Assembly: GCA_016179005.1 (NCBI GenBank) | Contig: JACOSF010000105.1 | Location: 1 to 5,615, forward strand | Length of the DNA: 5,615 bases | Source of the DNA: Acidobacteriota bacterium | GTDB taxonomy: Bacteria > Acidobacteriota > Terriglobia > Acidiferrales > UBA7541 | Direction: 5' to 3' | Part shown: piece after piece, positions 4,999 to 5,615 of the stretch | Position numbering within the stretch: the stretch's first letter is position 1 | How the letters are laid out: the number at the start of each line of letters is the position of its first letter | Position numbers and translations under genes: made by a program | Notes under the pieces: model-generated | Database searches by the model: none | Told to the model about the DNA's origin: nothing | The model's input: the letters and a program-made list of their open reading frames with translations, nothing else

Positions 4999-5615
4999 AT
5001 GCGCAAGTTTCTGAAAATCGCAGGCGTGATCGTGGCGCTGTACGCAGTGGCCAGCGGCGTGCTCCTCGCCGCCATGTATCAGCCTCCCGACAAATTCGGC
5101 GCGTTCATGGCCAAAATGCCGAAGCCCTTTATGTATGTTCTTCCTTTTCCTCCGCTGTGGAAGATGGCGCGCGCGGGTCAACTGCGCGCAGGCGACATGG
5201 CCCCCGATTTTTCCCTGGAGACGGTGGACAAGAAATCGCGTGTGGAACTGGCTTCCTTTCGCGGGCAAAAGCCGGTGGTGCTGGTCTTCGGCAGCTACAC
5301 TTGACCTCCCTTCCGGCGGGAGGTTCCCGCCCTGAATCAGCTTTATCGGAAATACAAAGACCAGGTCGCCTTCTACGTGATCTACATCCGTGAGGCGCAT
5401 GCCAGCGATGCGTGGCAGATGGAAAGCAATGTTCGCGACCAGGTGATGTTCGCCTCGCCGAAGAACGCCGAGGAGAGAGCCGAAATCGGCCAAATGTGTG
5501 TGGTGAAGCTGGGCATCGAGTTGCCTGCGCTGCTGGACAGTTTCGACAACGCCACCGAAGTGGCCTATACGGGCTGGCCTGACCGGCTCTACGTGATCGA
5601 CCGCGATGGGCGCAT
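4999..5615 (+). CDS. Iodothyronine deiodinase-like selenoprotein, UGA at 5302-5304 read as selenocysteine (3' end cut)
   Basis: From the ATG at 4999, 205 whole codons are visible if TGA 5302-5304 is read as Sec102. Residues 5-26 are a hydrophobic anchor or signal (FLKIAGVIVALYAVASGVLL). A thioredoxin-fold domain starts near 62 (LRAGDMAPDFSLE). The active site is VLVFGSYT-Sec-PPFRREVPAL, matching the deiodinase signature FGS-x-T-Sec-PPF. After the TGA the same frame gives YVIYIREAHASDAW (126-139), with the Glu132/His134 pair of the deiodinase EAH motif, then DSFDN (180-184) and GWPDRLYVIDRDG (192-204). Animal deiodinases reductively deiodinate thyroid hormones; bacterial relatives have no established substrate, so a thiol/selenol redox role in the envelope is inferred. 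Position -2 to Sec is Tyr, whereas animal enzymes have Cys or Ala. The ribosome binding site is weak (AAAGGG, six bases from ATG); an ATG at 4984 is a poorer alternative. Probably only a short C-terminal segment is missing. A premature stop is the other reading, but the conserved downstream frame and hairpin argue against it. Confidence 0.9.
5315..5331 (+). promoter_or_regulatory. Putative bacterial SECIS hairpin directing selenocysteine insertion
   Basis: GGCGGGA (5315-5321) pairs perfectly with TCCCGCC (5325-5331) around an apical GGT. The loop begins 18 bases after the TGA; in E. coli fdhF the apical GGUC loop begins 19 bases after UGA. A short G-led apical loop at this distance is what the bacterial SelB-binding element requires. 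Unlike fdhF, the stem has no bulged U. The element lies inside the coding frame (codons for Arg-Arg-Glu-Val-Pro-Ala). An alternative 7-bp hairpin at 5304-5324 overlaps it and cannot form at the same time. Confidence 0.8.

Noticed and set aside
4854..5075. 74-codon N-terminal extension of the amidase to an ATG at 5075
   Set aside because: The extension lacks family similarity and overlaps the divergent gene's start. GTG 4853 has a strong ribosome binding site where the family N-terminus begins.
5302..5304. TGA as a true stop or a disabling mutation
   Set aside because: The same frame continues for 103 codons with conserved deiodinase motifs. The TGA lies at the family's Sec position, and a SECIS-like hairpin follows at the right distance.
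4603..5493. Minus-strand frame of 296 codons across the amidase start and the selenoprotein
   Set aside because: It overlaps two well-supported genes, has no recognisable domain, and its C-terminal part is an out-of-frame reading of the amidase.

Overview
The window comes from a GC-rich bacterium. Its protein genes look roughly 60% GC, and a 180-base stretch I counted at 1861-2040 is only about 43% GC. The bacterium must have selenocysteine machinery if the recoded UGA described below is real. The mix of a WSC/DUF2207 membrane protein, an OmpA-type protein, an amidase and a deiodinase-like selenoprotein would suit a soil bacterium such as an Acidobacteriota member, but that lineage is a weak inference. 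Nothing here fixes the taxonomy.

Layout from left to right. Bases 1-1625 (minus) hold most of a secreted or membrane-anchored protein: a signal peptide, an eight-cysteine WSC domain, then a DUF2207 domain. Its C-terminus lies beyond the window edge. Bases 1626-2121 contain no gene. They hold a putative promoter for that protein, a truncated 3' half of a tRNA-Arg-like gene at 1831-1875, and an AT-richer segment with five copies of a GTTCTGA-type word, four of them in a 10-bp tandem. Bases 2122-2964 (minus) encode an exported OmpA-family peptidoglycan-binding protein. Just upstream is a short coding-like frame that may be the tail of a lost gene, with a strong hairpin inside it. An intact tRNA-Arg (anticodon CCT) follows at 3170-3246 (minus). 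The intact tRNA and the remnant share orientation and 37 of 45 positions by hand count. This is the arrangement left by integration into a tRNA gene, although no integrase is visible.

Bases 3438-4853 (minus) encode a complete amidase-signature hydrolase. Its start is a GTG with a strong ribosome binding site. Diverging from it, bases 4999-5615 (plus) encode an N-terminally anchored thioredoxin-fold protein that a conventional reading would stop at the TGA at 5302-5304. The frame continues with a clear iodothyronine-deiodinase-type sequence (FGSYT-U-PPF, then YIREAHASDAW, then DRLYVIDRDG). A perfect hairpin with an apical GGU loop starts 11 bases after the TGA and places its loop 18 bases after it, as expected for a bacterial SECIS element. 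I therefore read this gene as a deiodinase-like selenoprotein, the most notable content of the window.

The genes do not form one obvious pathway. The WSC/DUF2207, OmpA-like and selenoprotein products all appear to be envelope or exported proteins. The amidase has no signal peptide and is probably cytosolic. The tRNA region looks like an integration hotspot separating otherwise unrelated genes.
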